From Membranipora membranacea (lineage: Eukaryota; Bryozoa; Gymnolaemata; Cheilostomatida; Membraniporidae), in NCBI GenBank assembly GCA_914767715.1, contig OU612072.1:18540001-18604000 (forward strand): a stretch of 64,000 nt of DNA, read 5' to 3'. The translations under genes were made by a program, and so were the position numbers. The notes beneath the pieces are model-generated. The model was not told the DNA's origin and searched no databases. It saw nothing but the letters and a program-made list of their open reading frames with translations. Below, piece after piece: positions 11,779 to 23,234 of this stretch (positions within the stretch are counted from its first letter, which is position 1; each line of letters begins with the position of its first letter).

Positions 11779-11891
11779 TTGGGGTATCAATACGGCTCTT
11801 CCTGATGCCACTGTGATCCGCAGGGAGTCGAACATGAGCTCTTGAATGAAAGACCCATGCTCTACCCATTGCACCACAATCCACAATTGCC
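11779..11891 (-). mobile_element. tRNA-derived SINE-like copy
   Basis: On the minus strand a tRNA-like head reads 'tggtgcaatgggtagagc' (A-box region) and then 'gttcgactcc' (B box), followed by a tail without a proper acceptor stem. The spacing of A and B boxes is that of a tRNA. No complete cloverleaf could be drawn, so it is called a SINE or tRNA relic rather than a tRNA gene. Confidence 0.4.
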
Positions 11892-11989
11892 CTTATTATA
11901 ACTTTCATATTGCTTTGCCAATTAACATTAGTCTGTATGGTGTCACATGGGCAAAACAAAATCCTAATGTTAATTGCCATGCTACAACC

Positions 11990-13560
11990 TCAACGAATTG
12001 AATCGTTATCAGAAACAATTAATTTGGGAAAAGTATATTTTTATTGAAAGACAGTAAATATGAACCAGCCAAAAGCTTCTAATCTCGCCAATATTTGGGC
12101 ATACAACTTTCCAAAAATACAATCACATTAATGCAGAATTCCAGCCCAAACAAGTGATCATAAATGACATAAAGACAGTTCCACCGCATGTATTGCTCAT
12201 CAAGATTTTTTTGCTGATTAGAAATTTCATAAAAAAGAAAAAAATGCATTTTCATGATTGGTGAATTACAAAACATTTCAAACTTAGGTACTCGAAAAGT
12301 CAGATTTTGACAACCCAACAGTATAAGCATTGATGTAAAAAACCAATGTTGCTTGTATGTACTTTTAATTCTCATATTTTCGAAGTTATGCTCACCCACA
12401 AGCAAGGAGTGTCAGTGTCAATCTAAAAGATAAACACTGGCTAGAACAATGGGATCTGAATACCTAATCACCCTCATACAGGGAAATCTAGTATGATGGA
12501 TAAGGTTTCCCATTCACTAGATGACTGGGCCTAAGTCACAAGCGACTATGGTATGACGTAGTGCATTATAAAAGTGAGCCTATCCAACTCAATCAGGGGA
12601 TAAGGAAGGTGGGAGGGACACCTGCCTTGGTTGGTTATTGAATCCAATTGATACTTTAATAACAATTCACATGATTAACATCATGCAGCAATTACAATAA
12701 TACTTGATTTTGTGGAGGTCAGATTAACATGTATTGCTATCATGGGGGTGGTCCTATCTGCTTCTCTACTGTAGGTACAATGTCACCATAGGAAGGTTAC
12801 TAACCATCAGACTGTCCTCCAGCATCTTAACAACATGACTCATGATTTGAATGCTGGCAACAATTTTAGTACTAACTGTAACTAACTATATTCACCACTA
12901 TTTATATGCCCTGCTAGTACTTGCTGTACCTGTACCTAACTTACTCATTATGGGTGGGGAGGCTCAATCAGAATATCCAACTTCAAAATCAGTGTCTAGA
13001 CTGGGAACATCTAGGCCTACTGCTTGTCAGTTTCAGCTCTAAAGAAAAAGAGTTTGCAGTCTTGCCGTTGTGTTGGCAAACACCCACTTCCTGTTTAACT
13101 TTTAGAGATTCCATATTTTTATGGGTTCATTTGAATTGAGAGTTGTCTTGTGTTTAAACAAGAGGACACAATATGTGAATTTTCGAAAGGTGGTGAGTAA
13201 ATTTTATATTGTATTACAATAAGTCTTACACCTTGGTGTGTATATCTACAAATAAATGATTAAATTGAATACAGTTATAATGACATGAAGTGAGAAAAGG
13301 TAATTTATCGGTGAGAGAAACAGAACTTGGTGAAATCATTGAAAAAAAACTGACCTCTGCATTGTAACCCATGTGCCTTTTCTGATGTCATCTTTTGCTA
13401 TGAATTGCACTTGGTGACACAAATATAATTTCAGGTGACAAAAAAAACAGGTCAGTTTAGACTTACAACAGGGCAGAGATTGAGCAGGAAGTGAGTAGGC
13501 AAATACTTAAGGAGGCTTATGGTTAGAGGAGAGGATTTTGTAGGAGCTACTAGCACACCT
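11990..13560. other. No recognisable gene
   Basis: AT-rich sequence. One 108-codon minus-strand frame (12079-12405) lacks any family motif or good splice context and I do not call it. No RNA gene or clear repeat was seen. Confidence 0.4.
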
Positions 13561-13569
13561 AAAGCTGTA

Positions 13570-13720
13570 TTGTACAACCTAGAGATGTAGGATTCAATGG
13601 TTAGGATGAACAACCAAGAGCACAAGGTGGACAGGACAACCTAGAGATGTGGAATTCAATGGATAGGATTCACAAGGTGGACAGGATGACCTGTGGAGCA
13701 GCTGGAAACCAGCAAGGAGG
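13570..13720 (+). repeat. Short local duplication around 'caaggtggacagga'
   Basis: 'caacctagagatgt' with 'ggattcaatgg' or 'ggaattcaatgg' and 'cacaaggtggacagga' occurs twice (about 13577-13635 and 13638-13690). The neighbouring frame at 13647-13853 is Gly/Ser/Gln-rich without a recognised domain. It may be a relic of a LINE end. Confidence 0.35.
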
Positions 13721-15219
13721 GAGCGGAGTCAGTGTAGCCTCAGATGCACCTGACCAATCCGGAGCGTCAGGGCAAGCAGAAAGGAAGGATAAAGAACACT
13801 GGGAGAGGTTGGCGACCTCCAGTACCCAGGCTAGCCATAATGTTATGGACTAGAGGAAGCGGACAACTTGTCAGATCATGTGACATGTCACATCAATAGC
13901 AGGGAGCGGAAAACATGTCATAGCAATCGAGGACGATTGCAACCAAGAGAGTGCAGATGTCGCATCTACAGCAGCTAACAGGAGAATTTTCTATACCAAC
14001 GTCAGACACAATAACAACATCAAATATCTTAGCCAGCATCATCATCAGTACACTCAAACTCGACTCGAGGACACGCTAGTAACAATACAGGTAATTTAAC
14101 CTTGATCAAAGTGAACTGAATCAAAGTTAACCTCGATCAAAGGCAACTGAATTAAATCAAAGCGCTAACTTTTAATATCTGTACCCACTCTTGCGGTCGA
14201 TCAACCCACTCTTGGGGCCAATCAACCATATTTTTTTTTGCTGATGTGCGTCAGCAGTTTTTTAATGTGTCTGGAACCATGCTATATAAGAGCATGGTTC
14301 ACCAATGGAAAAGCATGATCTGTTTGGCGACCCTCTGGTCAACATGCAGCTCCTCTTTGTTTGCAACTTCATTTGGAGACAGGTCAGTTTTTAAACATGG
14401 AAGTTTTTCAGTTTTCATCATAATATTTTCATTTATTGTACATAAGTGATATTTATAGGGAAATAGAACTTGCCCTATTCTTTGATAATGGCACAGTATA
14501 ACACTTGGTTAGATTATTTATATCATCAACTAATTTAGTTAAATTAATTAAATTGAGCATACATGGCATCATTAACTAGAAAGTATAACTTGTTGAAATG
14601 AGACATGCATTGTTAAGTTGAATTGCGTTTGATGTTAAACTTGATAAGAATTAAAAGGCATGCTCTTGAGTCAAGTGTTTGATCTCGAATCAAATGGGTC
14701 GCATGTAAATAAGTCAGTGTCACATAGTGAGAATCATCATACCGAGCTCGTGAGCACAGATCTCAGTAGCGGAGAGTTAATGTGGTGACTCCATAACCCG
14801 GAATCCTACAGCAACACCTAAACTTACAGTGCAAACTGCTTCAACAGAACACCTCAGTGCCACACCACCTGTATTTGTGTCTGATCAAAGAGTTAGAGTC
14901 TCTAACTCCTTGGTCTGATCAAGCTGCAATCAATCTGCAATGCATAACACCTATGCCAACCTCAGTAGGCAGTTTTCAGTCAATTTATTCCCAGGTTAGA
15001 CAAGCCCATAGGGAACCATACCTTGGCCTCAACATACCGGTACAGCCCTTGGGAGGTCATTATCAGTCGAGGGGAATATCTATTCAGACTAATCCCCAAC
15101 CATGATAAAATCATGGGTCACGGGGTACAATCATCCAATCATACCCCAAGCCAGGTCTCAACATCACACGAGGGGGACAACTGTAATATTCCCACCATTA
15201 CCTCAAAAGGCAATTCTCA

Positions 15220-16185
15220 CCCTCCTCAGTAATGCTCTTAGAATCATATCTCACCAGCAGATCCCAAATCATGAAAGTCGGAGAGTCAAAATCAAATTCA
15301 CTACCAATCACATGCGGAATCCCACAAGGCCTTATCCTCTTCAACCTTGCTATCAATGGATTGTTAATGTCTTTTGAAAACTCATTTGCTTACGCAGACA
15401 ACACCTAGTTATTCTGTGAGCCAACAAGTATACCAGAGGTTCTAGAAAAATCCAATACTTTATTGGAAGATGCATCTCAATGGTATAGCAGTCATCTCCT
15501 AAAACTCTCAATAAGAAAACGCAATTTTGTATCTTCTCAAACAGGAATCTAAAAGATTATTATACCACTTGAGTTTTCAAAACACAAAAATTGAATCACA
15601 GCTATCAATCAATGTTCTGGGAGTTGCTCCCGACACAGACCTCGCATTTCATATCCATGCTACTGATGTTGCAACTAGAGCAAACAAACTAGTCTATCTT
15701 ATTTCTAAACTTAAAAAATACATGAACGTTGAAGAATCCCTTAAAACTTACAAAAGCATTGTCCGACCAATATTAGAATATTGCTCAGCAATTTACCTAG
15801 ATACTACACAAAAGGTCACTGGAACAATTGAGAAAGTTCAAAATAGAGCAATCAGAATTATTGATCTGCTCCCAAGAAATTTTCTGTCACAACTGGTAGA
15901 TTGCTTTTAAATTTACCCACTACTGAGTAGGCGACAATACCTTTTTCATAATTTTACACATAAAAAAGTTGCAAAAAACAAAGCTTCTAAGCATATCCTT
16001 AATCTAGTTCAAAAGTCCCGAAAGCATCAACGTTGTCTGAGAAGCAACTGCACTATTATTAAACCCTCATTCCGAACAAATTTTGGAAAATCAGCCCGTT
16101 TAAACTTACTTCACCAATATACACTTAAAGATAAATCAGCTAAAACTCTTCTGTCTTATTTTAACAGGAACATGATACAGTAAAC
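15220..16185 (+). pseudogene. Broken non-LTR retrotransposon reverse transcriptase
   Basis: The reading shifts between frames. Upstream it gives ESYLTSRSQIMKVGESKSNS, then CGIPQG (RT motif B region), then SFAYADNT in place of the YADD catalytic box, directly followed by a stop. A second frame (15527-15910) gives the post-catalytic part: INVLGV, VYLISKLKKYMN, IVRPILEYCSAIY and KVQNRAIRII. A third frame carries the C-terminal tail (RRQYLFHNFTHKK to NRNMIQ) to a stop near 16182. With the second catalytic aspartate replaced by Asn, frameshifts and stops, it cannot be active. The 5' half and endonuclease were not found. A CR1/L2/Jockey-type clade is likely but unresolved. Confidence 0.75.
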
Positions 16186-16442
16186 TCATAGATTTATTGA
16201 AGAACTTGTTAGCCACATAGCAGGGTAGAAGGGGCTTGGCCTGATACCCTTGTTTCATTGGTTTACTTATTTGTATACAGACATTGTTAAAGCACATGGT
16301 TATATTAGATGTATTTTATAGATGTAGTGCCTTACTAATACTACAAATACTCTCTATATGCTTATATGATGTATGCCTCTGACACTTCACTAAAATAGCC
16401 AGCTAAGATCACCACACGCCCTGAACTCCCGCATTAAAATAA

Positions 16443-16670
16443 AATACAAACAGAAAATATGCTTGAAGAGCAAAGATAGAAAAACACCAGCCATCCAATG
16501 TAGAACCACTAAGAGAGAAAACACCTTTTTGAATGCTATTACGATTTTTCAACTAATGCAGCTCAGATTCCTTTTATTTTGTTTTACTTATGTGCCGTAC
16601 TTTCGATGCTATCAACCAATTACAGGATGGATATTAGTAATAAGGCAATAAACAAACTTCGAACTTCACT
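16443..16670 (+). pseudogene. LINE C-terminal fragment, copy 1
   Basis: About 200 bases align in order with 61240-61450. The shared blocks are 'gtagarccaccaagagagaaaacacc'-like text, 'gatgctatcaac', 'attacag.atggatattag' and 'ggcaa.aaaca.actt.gaacttc'. The translation has broken remnants of the tail that follows RT in CR1/Jockey-like elements. It is non-functional. Confidence 0.45.
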
Positions 16671-17020
16671 TAAACATTTACTAATTCCAACATTCAAGCT
16701 AGTGTTAGACTTTATATCACAAATAACAACTCGACGAAGCAAATGAAAACATCACTTAGTGAGCTGAATTTTGGTTAGTACCTTATTAATCATCCTAGTA
16801 GCCTCTTTAAAAACTGCACAAAAATGGTCTCAGAGGATGCTGAATATTCTTTGCATTTTGCAGCCTCGATATGTTTTTATTCAAGTTGCGGCAAGGTTGT
16901 CACAAATATTGAGGTTATCAATGAGACACCACTGCTGTTGAATGATGGGAGCAAATAGCTGCAGATATATTCAACTAAGAGTTCGCATTTACCATATTTG
17001 AATATAAGTATTGTAGAACA

Positions 17021-17077
17021 AGTTTGTTCCCTCTGTGGTCGCAGAGAGATATCCCTCCACCACAGAGGGAACAAACT
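17021..17077. repeat. Perfect 19-bp hairpin
   Basis: 'agtttgttccctctgtggt' at 17021-17039 is exactly mirrored by 'accacagagggaacaaact' at 17059-17077, with a 19-base loop. It is isolated and has no matching element ends nearby. Its role is unknown. Confidence 0.6.
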
Positions 17078-17339
17078 GATGTATATATTTTAGATCCTGG
17101 TGACTTTAGCAAACACCGACTGCCCTTTGATTTCGGTCTCTAAGAGGTATTGTCAGTTATTTTAAGCTTTGCAACAATACCTACATTGAAGCCATCAAAT
17201 CTGTGATGAAAGAACATCGAAACATCTGAAATTAATTTGTGTCAATATATATAAATAGAAAATAGGGAGTTGTCTTTACTCTCATAATCAAACAAGCCAC
17301 GCCCCTTCTACCCTGCTATGTGGCTAACAAGTTCTTCCT

Positions 17340-18640
17340 AGATTTATATCTTTAGCATTCTATCACATATTTCTTATTTTCCAAACTGTTAATTCTTCGG
17401 CTAACCAGCTCCCTAACTGCAACACTATTATCCGATCTTATTATTCTTCAATACTTTTTTACCTCATAACCAGTATGTAGCATGTTATTAATTATAATTA
17501 ACTGGACAAGTTACCTATAATAGAATTATTTTTGTTATCTGTACACTTCTAAGTCAGCTCCCAGAGTTGCCAATCATATAAGAAAGTTACTTAGCATAGC
17601 ATAGAGAGTGGGTTAATGAAAGCATGGTAGCATAAATTATGTGAATAAAGGGAAAAAAGAATCAGAGAGCGGCAAACAAAAATGCAAGTTAACAATATTA
17701 GGTAGGATTAAATGAAAATTATTCATGAGCCTGGGTCGATTTAGTTACAAATGCATGAAATATTTTGTCAGATAAGCAATACAATCTAATACAATCTTAT
17801 GCAATGCAATGTATTCTACCGACAATATAATTTTTATTATTGTAATGCATGTAAACATGAAAAATATTACATAAGCACGAACAACAATATTAATGATAAA
17901 AAATTAAGATGCCGAGAGGTGATGCTTATTATTAACAAGAGGCCAGAATGAGTTGAGCTGAAGGTCATCAATGTTCACCGTGTCTTAGCCAACGGCATGA
18001 TTCACTACGGAATACTTGGTGATTGTTGCTTCAATCATGACTTTTACTAGAGGTGGCTTAGTCCCATAGTTTAGTTTATTTTTGTATCCTATATCATGGT
18101 ATTAATAAAATTGAATGCCAACAATGTTGGGTTAAAAATGACTAAGAGCGGATATCATTAAAATAAGTCATTAAAAAGGATTTGATACGTTTTTGGTATC
18201 TACATAGTTGAGGTCTAAAAATAGTTTTGCAGCGAAAAGATGTTCTGCATTTAATTCTGAAAATTTGACTAAAAAGAGGGTGTGTTTGATTGACCGATTG
18301 GGTTTACAGTATATTTTCCTTCTTTTTTACATCTACTGATCAACTCCATTTTCTGATGATATACAATACATCGAAACGCCACAAACACACACAACTAGAT
18401 TACGAATTCCGCCAATATCAACATTAAAGAAAGCTTGTCACTCTTAGTACTAACTTAGCAAGGCTTAAACCTATACTAAGGCCATAGCTTTTGTACAAAA
18501 TGCACTTATTTCAATATATTGTATCACCTGGTTGCGATGTTCCAAAACACCATGTTTCCAAGTGGGTTTCGAGGTCGGCCTAGATTGTGCTAAGCTGTCA
18601 CCTTTTGCATGTCCTACGAAATATGCATCCATTCCCGTGA
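17340..18640. other. No recognisable gene
   Basis: AT-rich sequence with no long open frame, no tRNA and no clear repeat seen on either strand. Confidence 0.4.
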
Positions 18641-18659
18641 ACAGAGCAGAGTCTATACT

Positions 18660-18730
18660 TTAAAAAAATCTGCCATCATCGGGAGTTGAACCCTGTCTTC
18701 AAAATCTTGTCACGACAGCTAGATTATAGT
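18660..18730 (-). other. tRNA-like relic
   Basis: The minus strand contains 'gggttcaactcccgatgatg', a good B box, about 45 bases after a poor A-box-like segment. No acceptor stem can be formed. It may be the decayed head of a tRNA-derived SINE. Confidence 0.2.
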
Positions 18731-18749
18731 CATATTACCCTGTTTTTAC

Positions 18750-18961
18750 CTGTGTGTCCACAGAAGAACAGATTTGTTCCTCCGTTTAGAGTATCTTAGG
18801 TGGATCTGATGTGAGTCCACATTTTTTTGCAAAAGCCAGGCAGCTAAATCGACTGTTATTGAGAGAACAATACATGAGATGCTATGTGTATCTCCATCAT
18901 CTCCGTCATCATCAACATCAGCATCTTCATAGTCGTCGTGTTTATGTTCTTCCTCAGCCAC
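18750..18961 (-). CDS. Candidate first exon with acidic N-terminus
   Basis: ATG at 18961 opens a 70-codon frame ending at a strong donor ('cacacag|gtaaaa'). The N-terminus is highly acidic (MAEEEHKHDDYEDADVDDDG), followed by a hydrophobic stretch (SCIVLSITVDLAAWLL) and a basic tail. No domain is recognised and I could not find the next exon downstream on the minus strand. The start is supported only by the open frame. The Asp-rich run could be simple sequence. Confidence 0.25.
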
Positions 18962-19230
18962 TAAGACAAAAAAACAGCTTTGCTTGAATCAATCTCCAAC
19001 AAAGGATCGATAGATTATTGTGTGCCATATTGTTCCAAACCCTGTGTATACATGGCTGTAAGTGGGTTATGTGTAACATTTGCAATCTTAGAAGACTACA
19101 GGCAAAGAATGTATGCTAAAATCCTAAAAGTAAGACTTGGAAATCTACTACTGACGACGTTAATCCGCATCTTAGAGGCGGAGATTGAATGCACCTTGTA
19201 AACATAATCAATGTTACATATAATGCTGTT

Positions 19231-19654
19231 ATTTTTCTAGGCTCTTATTTATGCCTCAATTTGGAGTTGTCCTCTCTCCAGTTTGGTACTTTTAACCAAC
19301 GCCGCATAGGAAAAGCCTGCTGAAAGAGGGTTATATTGAAAACCGCTAATGTTAGGATAAAAATGATCTTAATTTTAGTGACGAAACTCATGAATGATTC
19401 TGCCAAATGGTCCGCAAAACAGGCGGAAAATGCTATAATTGACCACCGAAATACTAAAATTATTTCCCAAACTATGTCCATATGAGTTTTCAATGTTGCA
19501 GATTCTGAATCGAAAATAATTTTTATCCTCTTATAAGCGGTTTTCAAGATAACCCTCTTTTCAGCACGTTTTTCCTATGCGGCGTTGGTTAAAAGTACCA
19601 AACTGGAGAGAGGACAACTCCGAATTGAGGCCTAAATCAGAGCTCAGAAAACTG
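19231..19654. mobile_element. Foldback element abutting the NHL gene 3' end
   Basis: Two arms of about 150 bases mirror each other. 'ttggagttgtcctctctcca' at the left pairs with the block ending near 19620, and both arms contain 'ggtacttttaaccaacgccg' or its complement. A ~100-base spacer separates them. A 100-codon frame read through it is an artefact of the hairpin. It ends about 40 bases from the stop codon of the convergent-facing NHL gene, so it probably contributes to that gene's 3' UTR. Confidence 0.7.
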
Positions 19655-19696
19655 TCTATTGCCTATGTATTTAGTTTTTTTTTAAGTTGTTCATGA

Positions 19697-21086
19697 TCAG
19701 CCTTTCTCACCTAATTTGAATAAGAAGATTCTCTCCAAACCCCCAACATAAAGCTTTTCTCCATCAACGAGTAGTGAGTAAGGCACAACTAGGGAGCAGT
19801 TAGATAGTCCACCTCCAACGCTCTGCCACACAGGCCACGCCCCTGAGCATATCGTCCAACCGGTACCAGTATCTAACTCTAATATTCTGAGCTGGTGATA
19901 CCAAGTGTCCGCGACCACCAGTACCTGATCGGACAGAATAGCGACTCCACTCGGATGATCAAACTCTATCTTAGACAGCTCGACTTTCCTCAGGTATGAG
20001 TATTGATATATCACTGAAGCAGACTTTGTTGTTGGTGATTTTAAAAGCTTTTCATTGTATAAAGATTTAAGAAATGGAGTTGAGGACGATCCTGCTATGA
20101 GAGTGACTGCCTTACTTTGATAGTCATATTTGGCAACACCATGTTCAAATGTAATGTAAAGGTCACCGGTTGTCTGATGTTGCGTAATACCGCGGAAATA
20201 ATGCACATAGCTGAATTTTGATAACGTTTCTGTATATTTACTGCTGATCGCAACAGTCTTGAAAGCATTGTTTCCCCAGTCATAAATTATGAATTGGCTC
20301 AAGTTTTTAGCGTCCAAAATAATTGACAAAGGCCACTCAAACTTTGCGTCATAGCCATCTTGATCTCCATTTTTCATGCAGCTTCCTGCATAGGGATTAG
20401 TTCGCTGATTTAATCTATCGACAAGCCTCACACAGTGATTTCCATGGTCAATCACTATAAGCTGTGTTGGAGACAGGCTGGCAAACCCAGACACTTCTTC
20501 AAACCTCGCTGCTCTGCCGACCCCTTCAATGTATCCCATTTCTGTAGCAGAACCAGCGATCAGCTCCGTCGTCTTGCCGTTTGTGGTTTTGAGACAACTG
20601 TTATCAGCAAATATGATATTACTTGGGTTGAAAATATCTCGTTCTATGTGAGAGACGAATGTATCTGTATCAACAAAGGTAGTTCCCTCTCCCTGTGAGG
20701 ATGAAAACACGCTGTGATGACTGACCACTTTCCTGATTTTAAATAAAAAAATACATGTACTAATTAGTGACCCTCTACCCTCTCCACTTTCAAAGAGTCC
20801 CCGTGACTGGCACCCTGATTGCATGCAGGACTGTGAATCATGCAGACTGTGTGCGTTCTGCAGCAGTGCAACAAAGAATTCTAATATTACATGTAAAGTA
20901 TGCCTACACATTTAGGATGTAAGACCCTGGTTCAAGGGAAATATTTAGTTTGAGAGTACGTCTTTAGACTGTTTGCAGCAAGTTTAATCGTGAAACAATC
21001 ATTTGGTTGGATATTATGACACACAGACGATCTAATTACTGGACTCACCTCAATGCGAACACATTTATGACAACATTAGTTAACAT
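19697..21086 (-). CDS. Secreted NHL-repeat (beta-propeller) protein
   Basis: Two coding exons are predicted: 21086-21049 (ATG at 21086, donor 'attgag|gtgagt') and 20903-19697 (acceptor 'aaatgtgtag'). They join in phase to 414 residues plus TGA. The large exon alone is open for 404 codons. The N-terminus is hydrophobic (MLTNVVINVFAL, then HVILEFFVALL), a likely signal peptide or anchor. From about residue 100 NHL-type blades recur: ELIAGSATEMGYIEGVGRAA, LIVIDHGNHCVRLVDR, YAGSCMKNGDQDGYDAKF, DHPSGVAILSDQVLVVADTW and RILELDTGTGW. NHL propellers mediate protein or ligand contacts; no enzyme residues are seen, so the partner is unknown. An alternative is a start at 20911 without the first exon, which would weaken the signal peptide. 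A 5' exon acceptor ('tttttttcag' before 21098) implies a further non-coding exon. Confidence 0.7.
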
Positions 21087-21109
21087 CCACAGTATAGCCT
21101 GAAAAAAAA

Positions 21110-22040
21110 TACCTTTCACTATTCAATATATTGTTTTAACAAGACGGTAACAAGGATTTGTCTAATTTAACCGAGAGGTGTGAAGTATAAGCAGGAAGAA
21201 AAGTTCAGTGACTTTTTCGCACATGATTGAGTTAGGGTAGGGAGATTTATTGCTCCCGTAACATTTATTCACCCACATTCCTTTATATCAGTTGAACCTT
21301 ACCTAGCTAAAGAGCACAGGGTGTTGCCGGCCTTTTATAAACATGATGCAATGATACAGAAGCAGCAGTAACATATCTGTTTGTGATCTCTTTGGGCACA
21401 AAATAGCTATGAACTTTGTTCATATCCTATACTTACATGCATCCCCATAATAGTTTTGTAGTGATAATCCACTTGTGATCAACTAGTGATAATTTCAAAG
21501 CCCTAGGAGTCCTTGAATTAAGAGCCAGATATATTGTTCTTTTATTAGACCCACAACGTAGACTCAGTCTTTCAGAAAAGATAAACAGCAATGAGGTACT
21601 ATTAGGCTTTTTACTAGCAAGCAGCTTATGCTACTACTATTTCAATTCAAAAGGCTGTAACATAATACCATTTGCTTAGATATTATGTATAACACATTTT
21701 TGAATAGGTTTGTCAATAATAGAAAGATCAATAGTGAATACAGACTGACTGCATAGCAGTCATTGAATGAAAATATTCTTTGTTAAAAATACATGAACCA
21801 AGTAACACCATCATAGATACATGACAACTGATTGAAATGTGTTAGCAGCAATTAGGGATAATGATAAAGAGGGGTGTTTTAACTGCCATTTAGTTATATT
21901 ATATGATATTGGGCCTAATGGCTGGAAAGTTATCTTGCTAGGATAGCCAGCATGGAAACAAAATAGAGTGGTGTGCATACCACTTCACAACACACAGGTC
22001 TTTAGCTATAAACCATGAGCCAAGCGCTGTTTCGAGCCCT
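21110..22040. other. No recognisable gene; probable promoter region of the NHL gene
   Basis: AT-rich, with no long frame and no element ends. Because the NHL gene is on the minus strand, its upstream non-coding exon and promoter should lie here, but I cannot place a TATA box with confidence. Confidence 0.3.
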
Positions 22041-22046
22041 TCTCTA

Positions 22047-22340
22047 GTACAACCTCCTCATGGCTGGCCCCAGCGGCATGAAGCCACCCTTGTGTGTTGA
22101 TGAACATCTCAATCCATCTGATCCCGCCCTCATCCACGACTTTTTGTACTTGGCCTTCAGCTTATATCTGGCGGCGCTCTTCTTATTTCTTGGGCACCTC
22201 ATCAACTACCATCTCCGGTCTTACCTTTGGGCTTTCTTTCGAGAACCACGGGTTTGCTTCCCAGCCAATGCCATGCATGCAGTTGTCACAGCACCAACAA
22301 TCTCGCTTATCTCCAATCGTAATTGAGCATCTCTGACAGT
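22047..22340 (+). repeat. Dispersed repeat, family shared with 42600-42740 and 49630-49930
   Basis: 'tagtacaacctcctcatggc' followed by 'ggccccagc', 'tgtgtgttgatga' and 'catctc' also occurs, reverse-complemented, at about 49850-49910. The 88-codon frame here has a hydrophobic stretch, but the related copy lacks that frame, so I do not call a protein. Confidence 0.5.
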
Positions 22341-22349
22341 CTCTGAGAC

Positions 22350-23230
22350 AGATCGGCTACCAGCCTAAAATAGGAGCCATGAATGTGCTCCTGCAACTCA
22401 TAGATGACATAACATCAGACCTGGATGGCAAGGGAGTCGGCTATGTGCAGCTTGCATCACCCATAGTGCTAAGTAAAATAAGACATTCTGGTTTCAACCC
22501 TGAGATAATAAAATGATCTTCGTTTATCTGCAAGAACGACAACCATGTGTTGAACTGAATGCTGCCAGCTCTGACTACATCCCATTAGAAGTGGTCGCGC
22601 CTCAAGGGACAAAATTCGGTCCGCCCCTATGCTTGATCAACATGAATGATATACAGGTAGATGGGTATAAATCTGTGCCGAAATATGCGGATGATTCGTC
22701 ATTCCATATGACTGTTCCCAAAATAGCAGCAATAATATCTCGCCTGCTATACAACAAACTCAGGTATTGTCAGTTGAGAACAATATGCTCCTCAACACAT
22801 GCAAGACTGCTATCGTGAATTTCTCGCTAAACTATCGCAACCAACTATCAAAGAGCGAGCAAGTGATTTGTGACCAAAGCTAATTTTGTAGGAATTTTAG
22901 TTGATAAACCCTTTACCTTTCAAGATCATGTATAGAACATTCAGTCAAAAAATGCAACTCAAAGTTGTTTTCAATGCGCCAATTACAAAAGATCGGAATG
23001 GATGGTTTGAAGACATGCTATTTTGCAAATATACCTTCCGTTTATCTTATGCATCCCCTGTATTTTTCCAATTATTATCCAACATATCGAAGCTCAAGTT
23101 TGACCAAGTACAGGAATCAGCCACTAGAATAATTGAGGAAGACATGGATTATGCTGAAACACTTGAATTTTTAGAGCTGCCTACTCTCTGTGATTATGTT
23201 TCTGAGATGTCTAAAACTGTTTGCTAGGTG
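22350..23230 (+). pseudogene. Degenerate non-LTR reverse transcriptase
   Basis: The sequence moves through three frames. The pieces are IGYQPKIGAMN (a divergent start), APQGTKFGPPLCLINMNDIQ (PQG box region), KYADDSSFHM with an intact YADD catalytic box, and then at 22901-23227 LSYASPVFFQLLSN, FDQVQESATRII and ETLEFLELPTL, typical of the tail of CR1-like RTs. Stops and frameshifts separate the pieces. No endonuclease domain was found. It differs from the relics at 15220 and 40220, so it represents a separate subfamily. Confidence 0.7.
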
Positions 23231-23234
23231 CTAC

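Larger units (their letters stand above)
16201..17335. repeat. Inverted pair of ~40-bp repeats flanking 1.1 kb
   Basis: 'acttgttagccacatagcag' followed by 'ggtagaaggggcttgg' at 16204-16239 occurs as reverse complement at 17293-17335. It lies right after the reverse transcriptase relic. The enclosed sequence has a LINE fragment (16443-16670) and a short hairpin, and no transposase. Confidence 0.6.

Noticed and set aside
12079-12405. 108-codon minus-strand frame
   Set aside because: AT-driven composition with no motif, no clear splice signals and no neighbouring exon.
14294-14382. Possible first exon with signal-peptide-like sequence after a TATA-like string
   Set aside because: The TATA-like string is part of a palindrome (14274-14300) and lies only a few bases before the ATG, so the promoter spacing does not work; no second exon was found.
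19245-19547. 100-codon minus-strand frame
   Set aside because: It reads across a foldback hairpin; both ends are mirror sequence and no domain is present.
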